A DNA stretch of 14,704 bases. Origin: DASRSS01 sp035656335. Its GTDB lineage: Bacteria > Actinomycetota > Actinomycetes > Mycobacteriales > Jatrophihabitantaceae. The translations under genes were made by a program, and so were the position numbers. The notes under the pieces were generated by a model that was given only the letters and a program-made list of their open reading frames with translations, was not told the DNA's origin and made no database searches. Each line of letters starts with the position of its first letter. The first letter of the stretch is position 1. Shown here piece by piece: positions 1 through 8,862 of the stretch. The stretch covers positions 1 through 14,704 of the forward strand of contig DASRSS010000044.1 of NCBI GenBank assembly GCA_035656335.1, read 5' to 3'.

Positions 1-1
1 G

Positions 2-1095
2 TACCTGCGCGCGCTGACCGACGCCGGCCTTGCGGTGGACGAGGCGCTGGAGCTGATCGAGTTCCGGTTCGCGGTTACCGATGACCAGTTCACGTCCATC
101 GCGAAGCTGCGCGCGGCGCGCCGGCTGTGGGGACGCGTCGCGGAGCTGTCCGGTGCCGCGCCGACGCTGCGCGGTCAGCGCCAGCACGCGGTGACGTCCG
201 CGGCGATGATGACGCAGCGCGACCCGTGGGTGAACATGCTGCGCACGACCATCGCCTGCTTCGCGGCGGCGGTCGGGGGCGCGGACGCGATCACCGTGCT
301 GCCGTTCGACAACGCGATCGGCCTGCCCGACGACTTCGCGCGCCGCATCGCCCGCAACACGCAGTCGGTGCTGCACGACGAGTCCTCACTGGGGCGCGTG
401 CTCGATCCCGGCGGCGGCTCCTGGTACGTCGAGTCGCTCACGCAGCAGCTCGCCGAACGGGCCTGGTCGGCGTTCACCGCGATCGAGCGCTCCGGTGGTG
501 CGCTGGCTTATGTGGACGGCGAGCTAGCGGACGCGCTCGCGCGCACGCGGGCGCAGCGCGACGAGCAGATCGCCTTGCGCCGTATGCCGATCACCGGGGT
601 CAGCGAGTTCGCGTTCCTCGAGGAGCAGCCGGTGACCCGCGCGCCCTCGCCACGGCCAGCGAGCACCGGCCCGGTCGCCGCGCACCGGTACGCCGAGCAG
701 TTCGAGGCGCTGCGCGATCGTGCGGACGCCGCCGCGAACCGTCCGACCTTGTTCCTCGCCGCGCTCGGCCCGGCCGCCGTTCACTCCCCCCGCGCCGGGT
801 TCGCCGCGAACCTGTTCGCCGCGGGCGGCATCTGCTCGGTCACCGGAACCGGGACAGTGGACGAGCTCGCGCAGGCGTTCGCGGACAGCGGCTGCGCGCT
901 CGCGTGCATCTGCTCGTCCGACAAGGTGTACGCCGAGTCCGCGGCCGAGGCGGCGCAGGCGCTGCGCGCGGCGGGCGCCGCGCAGGTCTGGCTCGCCGGC
1001 AAGGTTGAGATCCCCGGCGTGGACAAGACGATCTTCGCCGGCTGCGACGCCCTCGCCGCCCTGAACGCCGCGTTCGACGTCCTGGAGGTGACGGC

Positions 1096-1099
<4 letters not shown>
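2..1099 (+). CDS. mutA: Methylmalonyl-CoA mutase small (beta, non-catalytic) subunit, 3' part
   Basis: The gene is cut by the left window edge. Frame 2 is open from the first base and gives 365 residues of a subunit usually a little over 600 residues long. The visible part has the end of the TIM-barrel domain, including an FAKLRAARRLW-like stretch (here IAKLRAARRLWGRVAEL), RIARNTQSVL and DPGGGSWYVESLT, then a Rossmann-like C-terminal domain. By eye, the cobalamin motif DxHxxG of the large subunit is replaced by a stretch reading AVHSPR, so Asp and Gly are missing. That fits the small subunit, which binds no B12 and supports the MutA-MutB heterodimer converting (R)-methylmalonyl-CoA to succinyl-CoA and back. 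Its stop overlaps the mutB start (ATGA, 1096-1099), implying translational coupling. Similarity to the following gene and gene order make the call secure; only the start lies outside the window. Confidence 0.95.
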
Positions 1100-3270
<2,171 letters not shown>

Positions 3271-3287
3271 CCCCGCAGCGGCTGTAA

Positions 3288-4286
3288 ATGAGCGCGGATC
3301 ACGACCACCACGGGGGCAAAGTGCGCGCGTTGGCCGAGGGGGTCCTAGCCGGGGAGCGGGCCGCGATCGCGCGGGCGATCACGCTCGTCGAGTCGCGCCG
3401 TCCCGATCACCGGGAGCAGGCGCAGCAGCTGCTCGCCGAGCTGCTTCCCCGGACGGGCCAGGCGATCCGGGTGGGTATCTCCGGCGTCCCGGGCGTCGGC
3501 AAGTCCACGTTCATCGACCAGCTGGGCGTGAACCTGATCGCGGACGGGCACCGGGTCGCGGTGCTCGCGGTCGACCCGTCCTCGTCGCGCACCGGCGGGT
3601 CGATCCTGGGCGACAAGACCCGGATGACCCGGCTCGCGGCGGACGACCATGCGTTCGTGCGTCCGTCCCCGAGCGCGGGAACGCTGGGCGGCGTCGCGAA
3701 GGCCACCCGCGAAACCATGCTGATCATGGAGGCGGCCGGCTACGACGTCGTGCTGATCGAGACCGTCGGCGTCGGGCAGTCCGAGTACGTCGTCGCGGAC
3801 ATGGTCGACACGTTCCTGTTCCTCACCCTCGCGCGGACCGGCGATCAGTTGCAGGGCATGAAGCGCGGCATCCTTGAGCTCGCCGACGTGATCGCCGTCA
3901 ACAAGGCCGACGAGCAGCACGAGGACGAGTCGCAGCGCGCCGCCCGCGAGCTGTCCGGCGCGCTGCGCTTCCTGCGCGGGCCCGAGGAGGCCTGGCAGGC
4001 GCCGGTGATCACCTGCAGCGGACTGCACAACCTGAACCTGGACCGGGTCTGGAAGCACGTCGGCCGGCACCGCGACTGGCTCGCCGCGCACGGCGGGATG
4101 CAGGCCAAGCGGCAGGAGCAGCTCGTCGAGTGGACGCGCGCCCTCGTCCGCGATCGGCTACTGGCCCGGCTGGACGCGCCGGGCGTCCACGACGCGGTGA
4201 CCGCGGCGGAGGCGGCGGTCCGGGCCGGCGAGCTGACGCCGGACCAGGCCGCCACCGAGATCCTGGCCGTATTTGACGCCCGCTGA
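3288..4286 (+). CDS. meaB: MeaB-type G-protein chaperone of methylmalonyl-CoA mutase (ArgK family GTPase)
   Basis: The product has 332 residues, the usual MeaB size. MeaB binds methylmalonyl-CoA mutase, uses GTP to gate adenosylcobalamin loading, and protects or rescues the enzyme from inactivation. Visible motifs are the P-loop GVPGVGKS at residues 66-73, AVDPSSSRTGGSILGDKTRM, the G3 region ETVGVGQSE, LARTGDQLQGMKRGILELAD and the base-recognition motif NKAD. The N-terminal helix AITLVESRRPDHREQAQQLL and the ordering closely match mycobacterial Rv1496. It lies 17 bases after mutB and is surely co-transcribed. The ATG at 3288 lacks a clear Shine-Dalgarno sequence. An in-frame GTG at 3321 preceded by CGGGGGC is an alternative start that would remove the 11-residue His/Asp-rich N-terminus, so the first few residues are uncertain. 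Confidence 0.96.
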   Translation: MSADHDHHGGKVRALAEGVLAGERAAIARAITLVESRRPDHREQAQQLLAELLPRTGQAIRVGISGVPGVGKSTFIDQLGVNLIADGHRVAVLAVDPSSSRTGGSILGDKTRMTRLAADDHAFVRPSPSAGTLGGVAKATRETMLIMEAAGYDVVLIETVGVGQSEYVVADMVDTFLFLTLARTGDQLQGMKRGILELADVIAVNKADEQHEDESQRAARELSGALRFLRGPEEAWQAPVITCSGLHNLNLDRVWKHVGRHRDWLAAHGGMQAKRQEQLVEWTRALVRDRLLARLDAPGVHDAVTAAEAAVRAGELTPDQAATEILAVFDAR

Positions 4287-4294
4287 ATCCGCAA

Positions 4295-4358
4295 CCGCCT
4301 TTTCCGACGCCATGACCGCTGTAGGCGGCTCAACCGGGCACCGTGTCGGAAAAGGCGG
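4295..4358. repeat. 14-bp perfect inverted repeat with long folded loop; possible operon-end structure
   Basis: The arms 4295-4308 (CCGCCTTTTCCGAC) and 4345-4358 (GTCGGAAAAGGCGG) are perfect inverse complements. One G-T wobble and one G-C pair extend the stem inward to 16 positions. The 32-36 base loop holds a small hairpin of its own, 4316-4319 with 4325-4328. It starts 9 bases after the meaB stop, so it may end transcription of the mut operon or stabilise its 3' end. No T-run follows, so it is not a classical intrinsic terminator. CAA flanks it on both sides (4292-4294 and 4359-4361), too short to prove a transposition footprint. The arm sequence does not recur in the window. Confidence 0.6.
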
Positions 4359-4369
4359 CAAGGGCCAGG

Positions 4370-4417
4370 CTGTAAAGTGAGCTTGACAGGCCTGGCGATG
4401 TAAAGCATCCTTGACAG
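4370..4417 (+). promoter_or_regulatory. Promoter overlapped by two palindromic operators for the HTH gene
   Basis: Two 20-bp imperfect palindromes of 8-4-8 form lie 28 bp apart: 4370-4389 (CTGTAAAG, TGAG, CTTGACAG) and 4398-4417 (ATGTAAAG, CATC, CTTGACAG). Their right arms are identical. The first arm pair has one mismatch to a perfect CTGTCAAG/CTTGACAG dyad, and the second has two. Site 1 contains a perfect -35, TTGACA at 4383-4388. A spacing of 17 bp puts CATCCT (4406-4411), a fair TANNNT-like -10, inside site 2. The predicted start of transcription, about 4418-4420, coincides with the GTG start at 4420. A bound regulator dimer would block both promoter elements. This fits autorepression by the small Cro-like protein encoded immediately downstream. 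The dyads and the -35 are seen directly; the -10, the start point and the regulator's identity are inferred. Confidence 0.65.
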
Positions 4418-4419
4418 TC

Positions 4420-4611
4420 GTGCGCAACGACGTGCGGGAACTGCGGCAGGCGGCCGGCTTGTCGCAGGCGGCGCTGGGGGAGTGCCTCGGCGTCTCGCGC
4501 CAGACGGTGATCGCCATCGAGACGGGCCGCTACGACCCGTCCTTGCCGCTGGCTATCGCGATCGCCCGTCACTTCGGGACGACCGTCGAGGAGATCTTCC
4601 ATGTGGACTAA
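4420..4611 (+). CDS. Small Cro/XRE-family helix-turn-helix transcriptional regulator
   Basis: This compact 63-residue regulator is almost entirely one HTH_3 domain. Residues 1-16 (MRNDVRELRQAAGLSQ), the helix-turn-helix around LGVSRQTVIAIETGRYDPS, and the ending FGTTVEEIF are typical of the short one-domain Cro-like family that controls an adjacent membrane protein or exporter operon. I chose GTG 4420 because it begins the domain as family members do and coincides with the start of transcription predicted from the promoter. TTG 4411 is an in-frame alternative adding MTV, but it lies inside the operator. No Shine-Dalgarno sequence precedes either, which fits a leaderless message. The stop overlaps the next ATG by 11 bases. 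It probably represses its own operon through the two palindromes at 4370-4417; the inducing signal is unknown. Confidence 0.9.
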   Translation: MRNDVRELRQAAGLSQAALGECLGVSRQTVIAIETGRYDPSLPLAIAIARHFGTTVEEIFHVD

Positions 4612-5014
4612 GGCGTTTCGCCGCGCGAGCGGTGGCCGCGGTGTGATCGCGACGTCCGTGGTCGTGCTGGCCGCGGCCGTCGCGTACCTGGTCATCGGGG
4701 TCGTACGCGGTGATGCGGCGCTGGCCGTCGGCGGACCGTTGATCATGCTCGGCTACCTCGCGATCCTGCTGGTCCTGCGCAACCGCAGCGAGCCCGCCGC
4801 GCTCCTGGGTGGCGCGCCCGCCGACGAGCGGCAGGCGCAGGTCATGCTCCGCGCGACGGGGTTCATGGGACACGTGCTCGCGGCCGTTCTCGTCGTCGGC
4901 GCGATGGTCTCGCTGGCGCTCGGCTCGCAGTACGCCGGCATGTTCTGCGACCTGTGCGCGGTCGGCGGTCTCTCGTTCGGTGCCGCGACCGTGTGGTTCT
5001 CGCGCCGCGGCTGA
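4601..5014 (+). CDS. Four-helix integral membrane protein of unknown function (DUF2178-like context)
   Basis: The product is 137 residues with four hydrophobic segments at about residues 13-35, 40-62, 82-107 and 112-132. The termini are basic and there is no cleavable signal peptide. I recognise no catalytic motif. A short DER near residue 70, before helix 3, and the position directly after a Cro-like regulator resemble small membrane proteins of the DUF2178 kind that are commonly encoded with such regulators, but this is a resemblance by eye only. Two cysteines (FCDLC) sit near the start of helix 4. The start ATG at 4601 overlaps the regulator gene and is preceded at good distance by GAGGAG (4588-4593), so its translation does not depend on the leaderless start upstream. 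It may sense a membrane signal for the regulator or assist the exporter that follows; neither is shown. Confidence 0.85.
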   Translation: MWTKAFRRASGGRGVIATSVVVLAAAVAYLVIGVVRGDAALAVGGPLIMLGYLAILLVLRNRSEPAALLGGAPADERQAQVMLRATGFMGHVLAAVLVVGAMVSLALGSQYAGMFCDLCAVGGLSFGAATVWFSRRG

Positions 5015-5049
5015 GGACCGGAAACCCCTATTCGGCAAGGAGATTGACA

Positions 5050-5964
5050 GTGCTCGAACTGGACGGCCTCGTCCGGCGCTTCGATACCACGATCGCATTG
5101 GACGGGCTGAGCTTCACCGTCCCGTCCGGCGAGGTCTTCGGCTTCCTCGGCCCGAACGGTGCGGGCAAATCGACCGCGATGCGGGCGATCCTGCAGCTCA
5201 CCGCGCTCGACGCGGGCGAGGTCCGCTGGAACGAGCGGCCGTACGGCTTCGAGCTGTGCCGACGCATCGGCTACATGCCGGAGGAGCGCGGCCTCTACCC
5301 GAGCATGCGGGTCGCCGACCAGCTGCGGTACCTCGCCCGGCTGCACGGCCTGACGCGCGAGGCCGCCGGACGTGCCGCGGCGCGCTGGCTGCACCGGCTC
5401 GGCATCGCCGGGCGCGCCGAGGACAAGCTCGAGTCGCTGTCGCTGGGCAACCAGCAGCGGGTGCAGCTCGCGGCGGCCCTGGTGCACGATCCGGAACTGC
5501 TCGTGCTGGACGAGCCGTTCTCGGGGCTGGACCCGGTCGGCGTGGACGAGCTGGCCGACGTGCTCGCCGAGCGCGCTGCAGGCGGCGCCACCGTGGTGTT
5601 CTCCAGCCACCAGCTCGATCTCGTCGAGCACCTGTGCGACTCGGTCGCGATCATCGACCGGGGCCGGTGCGTGGCCGCGGGTTCGGTCCGCGATCTCGCG
5701 CGCGGTGGACGCCCGCGACTGGCCGTCGAGGTCCGCGGCGACACGACCGGCGGCTGGGCTGATGGCCTGCCGGGTGTGGCCGTCTCGGAGAACTCCGGCG
5801 GCCGGCTGCGGCTGACGCTGGAGCCGGGGGCCGACCCGCAGCGGGTGCTGGCCGCGGCGAGCGCGGCCGGAGCGGTCGAGCACTTCGCGTTCGAGACCCG
5901 CAAGCTCTCCGAGGTCTTCCGCGAAGCCGTGTCCCGTCCCGTCGGAGCGGAGGTGCGGCCGTGA
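5050..5964 (+). CDS. ABC transporter ATP-binding subunit, NatA-type exporter
   Basis: The product has 304 residues. Visible elements are Walker A GPNGAGKST (34-42), a Q-loop region GYMPEERGLYPSM with Glu in the usual Gln area, the signature SLGNQQR (131-137) in place of LSGGQ, Walker B LLVLDEP with catalytic Glu155, the D-loop SGLDP and the H-loop His187 in SSHQLD. The MPEERGLYP and LGNQQ forms are typical of the NatA/YhaQ exporter subfamily with a DUF4162-like C-terminal domain, here about residues 210-290. GTG 5050 was chosen because AAGGAG (5037-5042) precedes it by 7 bases and it starts the domain properly. An in-frame TTG at 5044 is too close to that site. It energises the permease encoded next, whose start overlaps this stop. 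Likely cargo is sodium, a peptide or a toxic compound; sequence does not decide. Confidence 0.93.
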   Translation: MLELDGLVRRFDTTIALDGLSFTVPSGEVFGFLGPNGAGKSTAMRAILQLTALDAGEVRWNERPYGFELCRRIGYMPEERGLYPSMRVADQLRYLARLHGLTREAAGRAAARWLHRLGIAGRAEDKLESLSLGNQQRVQLAAALVHDPELLVLDEPFSGLDPVGVDELADVLAERAAGGATVVFSSHQLDLVEHLCDSVAIIDRGRCVAAGSVRDLARGGRPRLAVEVRGDTTGGWADGLPGVAVSENSGGRLRLTLEPGADPQRVLAAASAAGAVEHFAFETRKLSEVFREAVSRPVGAEVRP

Positions 5965-7181
5965 TCACGCCGAGCCAGGTGGTCCTCGTCGCCGAGCGCG
6001 AGGTGCGCGAACAGCTGCGCGGCAAGCCGGTGTGGATCTCCACCGCCATCACCCTGGTCGGCGTCGTGCTCGCGATCGTACTGCCGCACGTGTTCGCGTC
6101 CGGCACCACGACGTACGACGTCGCGGTCGTCGGCCAGGCCGACACGTCGGTGCGCGGCGCGATCACGCAGGCGGCACGCAATGCCGGTGCCCGGGCCGAC
6201 ATCCACGTCGTTCCCGACGCGACCGCGGCGAAGGCAGCACTGCGCGCGGGCGGATCGCGGCACGCTGACATCGCGCTCGATCCCACCGGTACGGGACGGG
6301 TCATCGTGGACCGCGCGATCACGCCCGGATCCACCGACCGCCGCGCGCTGGTCGCCGAGGGCATCGCGCGCACCGTCGCGGTGGCCAAGGCGATCGTCAC
6401 CAGCGGAGTGACCCAAGCGCAGGCTCGGGCGCTGCTCGATCCGCAGCCGCTCGCGCTCGACCATCTGCGTCCCGCGCCGGCGAGCTCCGCGCACCGCGGC
6501 CTCGCGGTGGGCAGTTCGATCGTGTTCTTCGTCCTCGTGATCGGCTTCGGGACGGCGGTGCTGACCGGGGTCGTGCACGAGAAGTCGACGCGCGTCGTCG
6601 AGGTGATCCTGTCCTCGATGCGGCCGGTCAACCTGCTCGCCGGAAAGGTGGCCGGCGCGTCGCTGATCGTGATCGCCCAGGGCGCGCTGCTGGTCGCCGC
6701 CGCGCTGCTGGCCGCGAAGGCGGTGGGCTCGGACATCCTCGCGGGATCTGGCCTGGGTGCGATCGTCGCGTCCGGCGTGTGGATCGTGCTCGGCTTCGTG
6801 CTGTACGCCTGGCTGTTCGCCGCGCTGGGCTCGCTCGCCTCGCGCGTCGAGGACGCCCAGTCCATCGCGTTCCCGATGCAGATCCCTTTGTTCGTCGGCT
6901 ATTTCGCGTCGTTCTCCGCGATCGGGGCGAGCGCGCCGAACACTCTCGTCACGGTGCTGGCGTACGTCCCGTTCACCGCGCCGATGGACATGTCGGTGCT
7001 GACCGCGACGGGCGCCGTCGCGTGGTGGGAGGTGGCCGTCTCGATGCTGATCACGCTCGCCACGATCGTGCTGGCCGCACGCGTCGCCGCGACGGTGTTC
7101 CAGCGCTCGATCCTGCGCATCGGTCAGCGGGTCAGGTTGCGGACGGTGCTCGGCAGGGACGCGGCCGCTGCGCGCTCCTGA
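5961..7181 (+). CDS. ABC-2 type transporter permease, NatB-like
   Basis: The 406-residue protein has the NatB/ABC2_membrane_3 plan. One N-terminal membrane helix (about 27-47) is followed by a large extracytoplasmic domain (about 50-175) and then five further hydrophobic segments: about 181-204, 230-254, 264-292, 304-340 (broken) and 353-378. The cytoplasmic loop HEKSTRVVEVILSSMRPVNL (206-225), the coupling segment next to the ATPase, is a family hallmark. The tail is basic. GTG 5961 shares bases with the ATPase stop (GTGA) and follows GGAGGTG, so the two subunits are made together. Being an ABC-2 permease with no binding-protein gene nearby, it should be an exporter. Substrate is unknown. 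It ends 14 bases from the convergent antiporter gene, so the cassette stops here. Confidence 0.92.
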   Translation: MITPSQVVLVAEREVREQLRGKPVWISTAITLVGVVLAIVLPHVFASGTTTYDVAVVGQADTSVRGAITQAARNAGARADIHVVPDATAAKAALRAGGSRHADIALDPTGTGRVIVDRAITPGSTDRRALVAEGIARTVAVAKAIVTSGVTQAQARALLDPQPLALDHLRPAPASSAHRGLAVGSSIVFFVLVIGFGTAVLTGVVHEKSTRVVEVILSSMRPVNLLAGKVAGASLIVIAQGALLVAAALLAAKAVGSDILAGSGLGAIVASGVWIVLGFVLYAWLFAALGSLASRVEDAQSIAFPMQIPLFVGYFASFSAIGASAPNTLVTVLAYVPFTAPMDMSVLTATGAVAWWEVAVSMLITLATIVLAARVAATVFQRSILRIGQRVRLRTVLGRDAAAARS

Positions 7182-7195
7182 TGGGGCCGTGCTGA

Positions 7196-8647
7196 TCAGG
7201 GGGCGAAGGTGGAGCTCGGGTCGGCCTCATCGCCGACCAGGGCGAGCACCTCGTCGCCCGGTTCGAGCGTCGTGTCGCCGCTGACGTGCAGCAGCCGGCC
7301 GTGGCGGCTGACCATGCTGATCCATACGTCCTCGCCGATCGGCAGGTCGCCGATCGTGGAGCCGTCCGCGGCCGAGCCGGCCTGCACGACGAAGCGCCGC
7401 AGCCCCTCAGGCTCGTCGCGGAAGCGCATCCCGAGCGACCACGGCTCGGGCTCGACGACCCGCATCGGCACGTGCCAGAGCCGTCCCAGCACCGGCACCA
7501 GCCCGCCCTGGACGATCACCGAGATCAGGACGACCACGAAGATCACGCCGTAGACGCGCGACGCACCGGCCACGTGCTCGCTCAGCACGTAGGTGCCGAG
7601 CAGGATCGGCACCGCGCCCTTCAGTCCGGACCAGAGCACGAACGCACGCTCGCCGATGCGCAGCCGGATCGGCGCGAGCAGGAGACCGACCAGCACGGGC
7701 CGGATCAGGAAGATCATCAGCGCGGCGAGCCCGACCCCGATCCACGCCCGGCCGTGCCCGAATGCGTCACTGATCGGGATGGACAGGCCAAGCACCGTGA
7801 ACGCGACGATCTCGCCGAGGCTGCTGGTGGCGCCGACGAACCGCTCGATCTCGCGCTTGTAGGGGGCGCGGGCGTCGCCGACGAGGATGCCGGTGAGGAA
7901 CACGGCCAGGAACCCCGAGCCGTGACACGCGGTGGCCGCGCCGTAGGTCAGCAGCGCGAAGGCGATCGTCCGCAGCGCGTACAGCGCGTCGTTCGGCATC
8001 GGGACGCGGCGCATCAGCCACAGCAGCGCATACGCGCCGGCCAGCCCGAACGCGCCGCCGACCACCATCTGCAGCACGAACTCGAACGCGCCGTGGCCGA
8101 CCGCCGACCAACCGCCGCTGGACGTGCCCAGGATGCTGATCATCAGCGCGATGCCGACCGGGTCGTTGGCGCCGGACTCGCCCTCGAGCAACGTCCCGCT
8201 CCGTCCGGAGATCTCGCGGCGGCCGAGCACGGAGAACACGACGGCCGGGTCGGTGGGTGCGAGCGCCGTCCCGATCAGCAGCGCGGTGCGCCAGCTGAAG
8301 CCGAACAGCCCGTGCGCGGCGAGCGCCAACCCGCCGGCGGTGACGAACGTGCCGGCCACGCCGATCCACGTGATCGCGCCGGCGGTCTCGCGGAACCGGC
8401 GCCAGCCGATGTGCATGCCGCCGTCGAACAGGATCACGATCAGCGCGATCGTGACGATGCGCTGGTCCGCCATGATGCTGAGCGAGCCCAGCGACGGGAA
8501 CAGGTCGGCCGCGATGGAGGCGCCGACGAGGAAGATCGCGGGGGCGGGGACGCCGATCCGCGCGCTGACGCGGCTCGACCCCACCGCGGCGAGCAGCGCG
8601 ACGGCGGCGATCAGCACGATGATCGCGTACGGCTCGACGTCGTGCAC
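7196..8647 (-). CDS. CPA1-family K+(Na+)/H+ antiporter with C-terminal RCK_C domain (NhaP2/CvrA-like)
   Basis: The product has 483 residues. Residues 1 to about 390 are a bundle of roughly 12 membrane helices. The two CPA1 fingerprints are present: GTALAPTDPAVVFSVL (126-141) and LEGESGANDPVGI (154-166). The Asn-Asp pair (161-162) is where ions bind in electroneutral exchangers. The last 80 residues or so form a soluble regulatory domain resembling TrkA-C/RCK_C (FVVQAGSAADGSTIGDLPIG ... LEPGDEVLALVGD), as in NhaP2-type potassium/proton antiporters that respond to ligands or osmotic and pH stress. GTG at 8647 follows GGAGGAG (complement of 8653-8659) at proper spacing. It is a single gene, convergent with the exporter cassette and divergent from the DUF929 operon. 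Whether K+ or Na+ is preferred cannot be read from sequence. Confidence 0.93.
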   Translation of the reverse strand: MHDVEPYAIIVLIAAVALLAAVGSSRVSARIGVPAPAIFLVGASIAADLFPSLGSLSIMADQRIVTIALIVILFDGGMHIGWRRFRETAGAITWIGVAGTFVTAGGLALAAHGLFGFSWRTALLIGTALAPTDPAVVFSVLGRREISGRSGTLLEGESGANDPVGIALMISILGTSSGGWSAVGHGAFEFVLQMVVGGAFGLAGAYALLWLMRRVPMPNDALYALRTIAFALLTYGAATACHGSGFLAVFLTGILVGDARAPYKREIERFVGATSSLGEIVAFTVLGLSIPISDAFGHGRAWIGVGLAALMIFLIRPVLVGLLLAPIRLRIGERAFVLWSGLKGAVPILLGTYVLSEHVAGASRVYGVIFVVVLISVIVQGGLVPVLGRLWHVPMRVVEPEPWSLGMRFRDEPEGLRRFVVQAGSAADGSTIGDLPIGEDVWISMVSRHGRLLHVSGDTTLEPGDEVLALVGDEADPSSTFAP

Positions 8648-8862
8648 GGCGCTCCTCCGGTCGGGTCCACGGATCCGTCGCCGACCAGACTTCCCGGCAC
8701 ACCGCGGCCCAGCGTATCGGGAAGTGTCGGCGGCTCGCGGCCGCCGCGGGCGCGGATGTGCGGCCCGGACGCGGGATCAGAACCAGCTCTTAGGCGGGAT
8801 CTGGTCCAATAGCGGGGAGCAATCGCGAACACCCCGGGTTTCCCCGAGCACTCAGGAGCGAG
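8648..8862. promoter_or_regulatory. Divergent intergenic region with an imperfect dyad, promoters unresolved
   Basis: These 215 bases lie between two divergent starts and must hold promoters for the antiporter (-) and the DUF929 operon (+). I found no convincing -35/-10 pair for either. On the minus strand TACGCT (complement of 8711-8716) fits a TANNNT -10 but lacks a -35. An imperfect dyad lies 50-80 bases before the DUF929 start: ACCAGCTC at 8782-8789 and GATCTGGT at 8798-8805, with one mismatch and an 8-base spacer; it could be an operator. AGGAG at 8854-8858 is the ribosome site for the + gene. No additional gene is visible. Confidence 0.4.

Noticed and set aside
4312..4380. A 22-codon open frame (ATG to TGA) between meaB and the HTH gene, a possible leader peptide.
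   Set aside because: It has no ribosome site, lies across the inverted repeat and operator, and its Gly/Lys-rich sequence looks like chance translation of the dyad.
5044..5050. A third TTGACAG heptamer just before the ABC ATPase start, possibly another operator.
   Set aside because: No matching left arm lies at the 4-bp spacing seen in the real dyads; it is at most a half-site, and it sits between the ribosome site and the start codon.
7177..7200. CCTGAT and ATCAGG arms between the convergent permease and antiporter genes, a possible bidirectional terminator.
   Set aside because: The stem has only six pairs, the loop is 12 bases and there is no T-run; too weak to report.
8711..8716. The same TACGCT hexamer (minus strand) occurs upstream of both minus-strand genes, here and at 12965-12970.
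   Set aside because: A six-base match to TANNNT without a -35 in either place is expected by chance; I mention it only as a weak -10 candidate.
7286..8812. Long plus-strand open frame across the antiporter gene.
   Set aside because: Its product is an Arg/Glu/His/Gln-rich chance translation; the minus strand encodes a canonical CPA1 antiporter.
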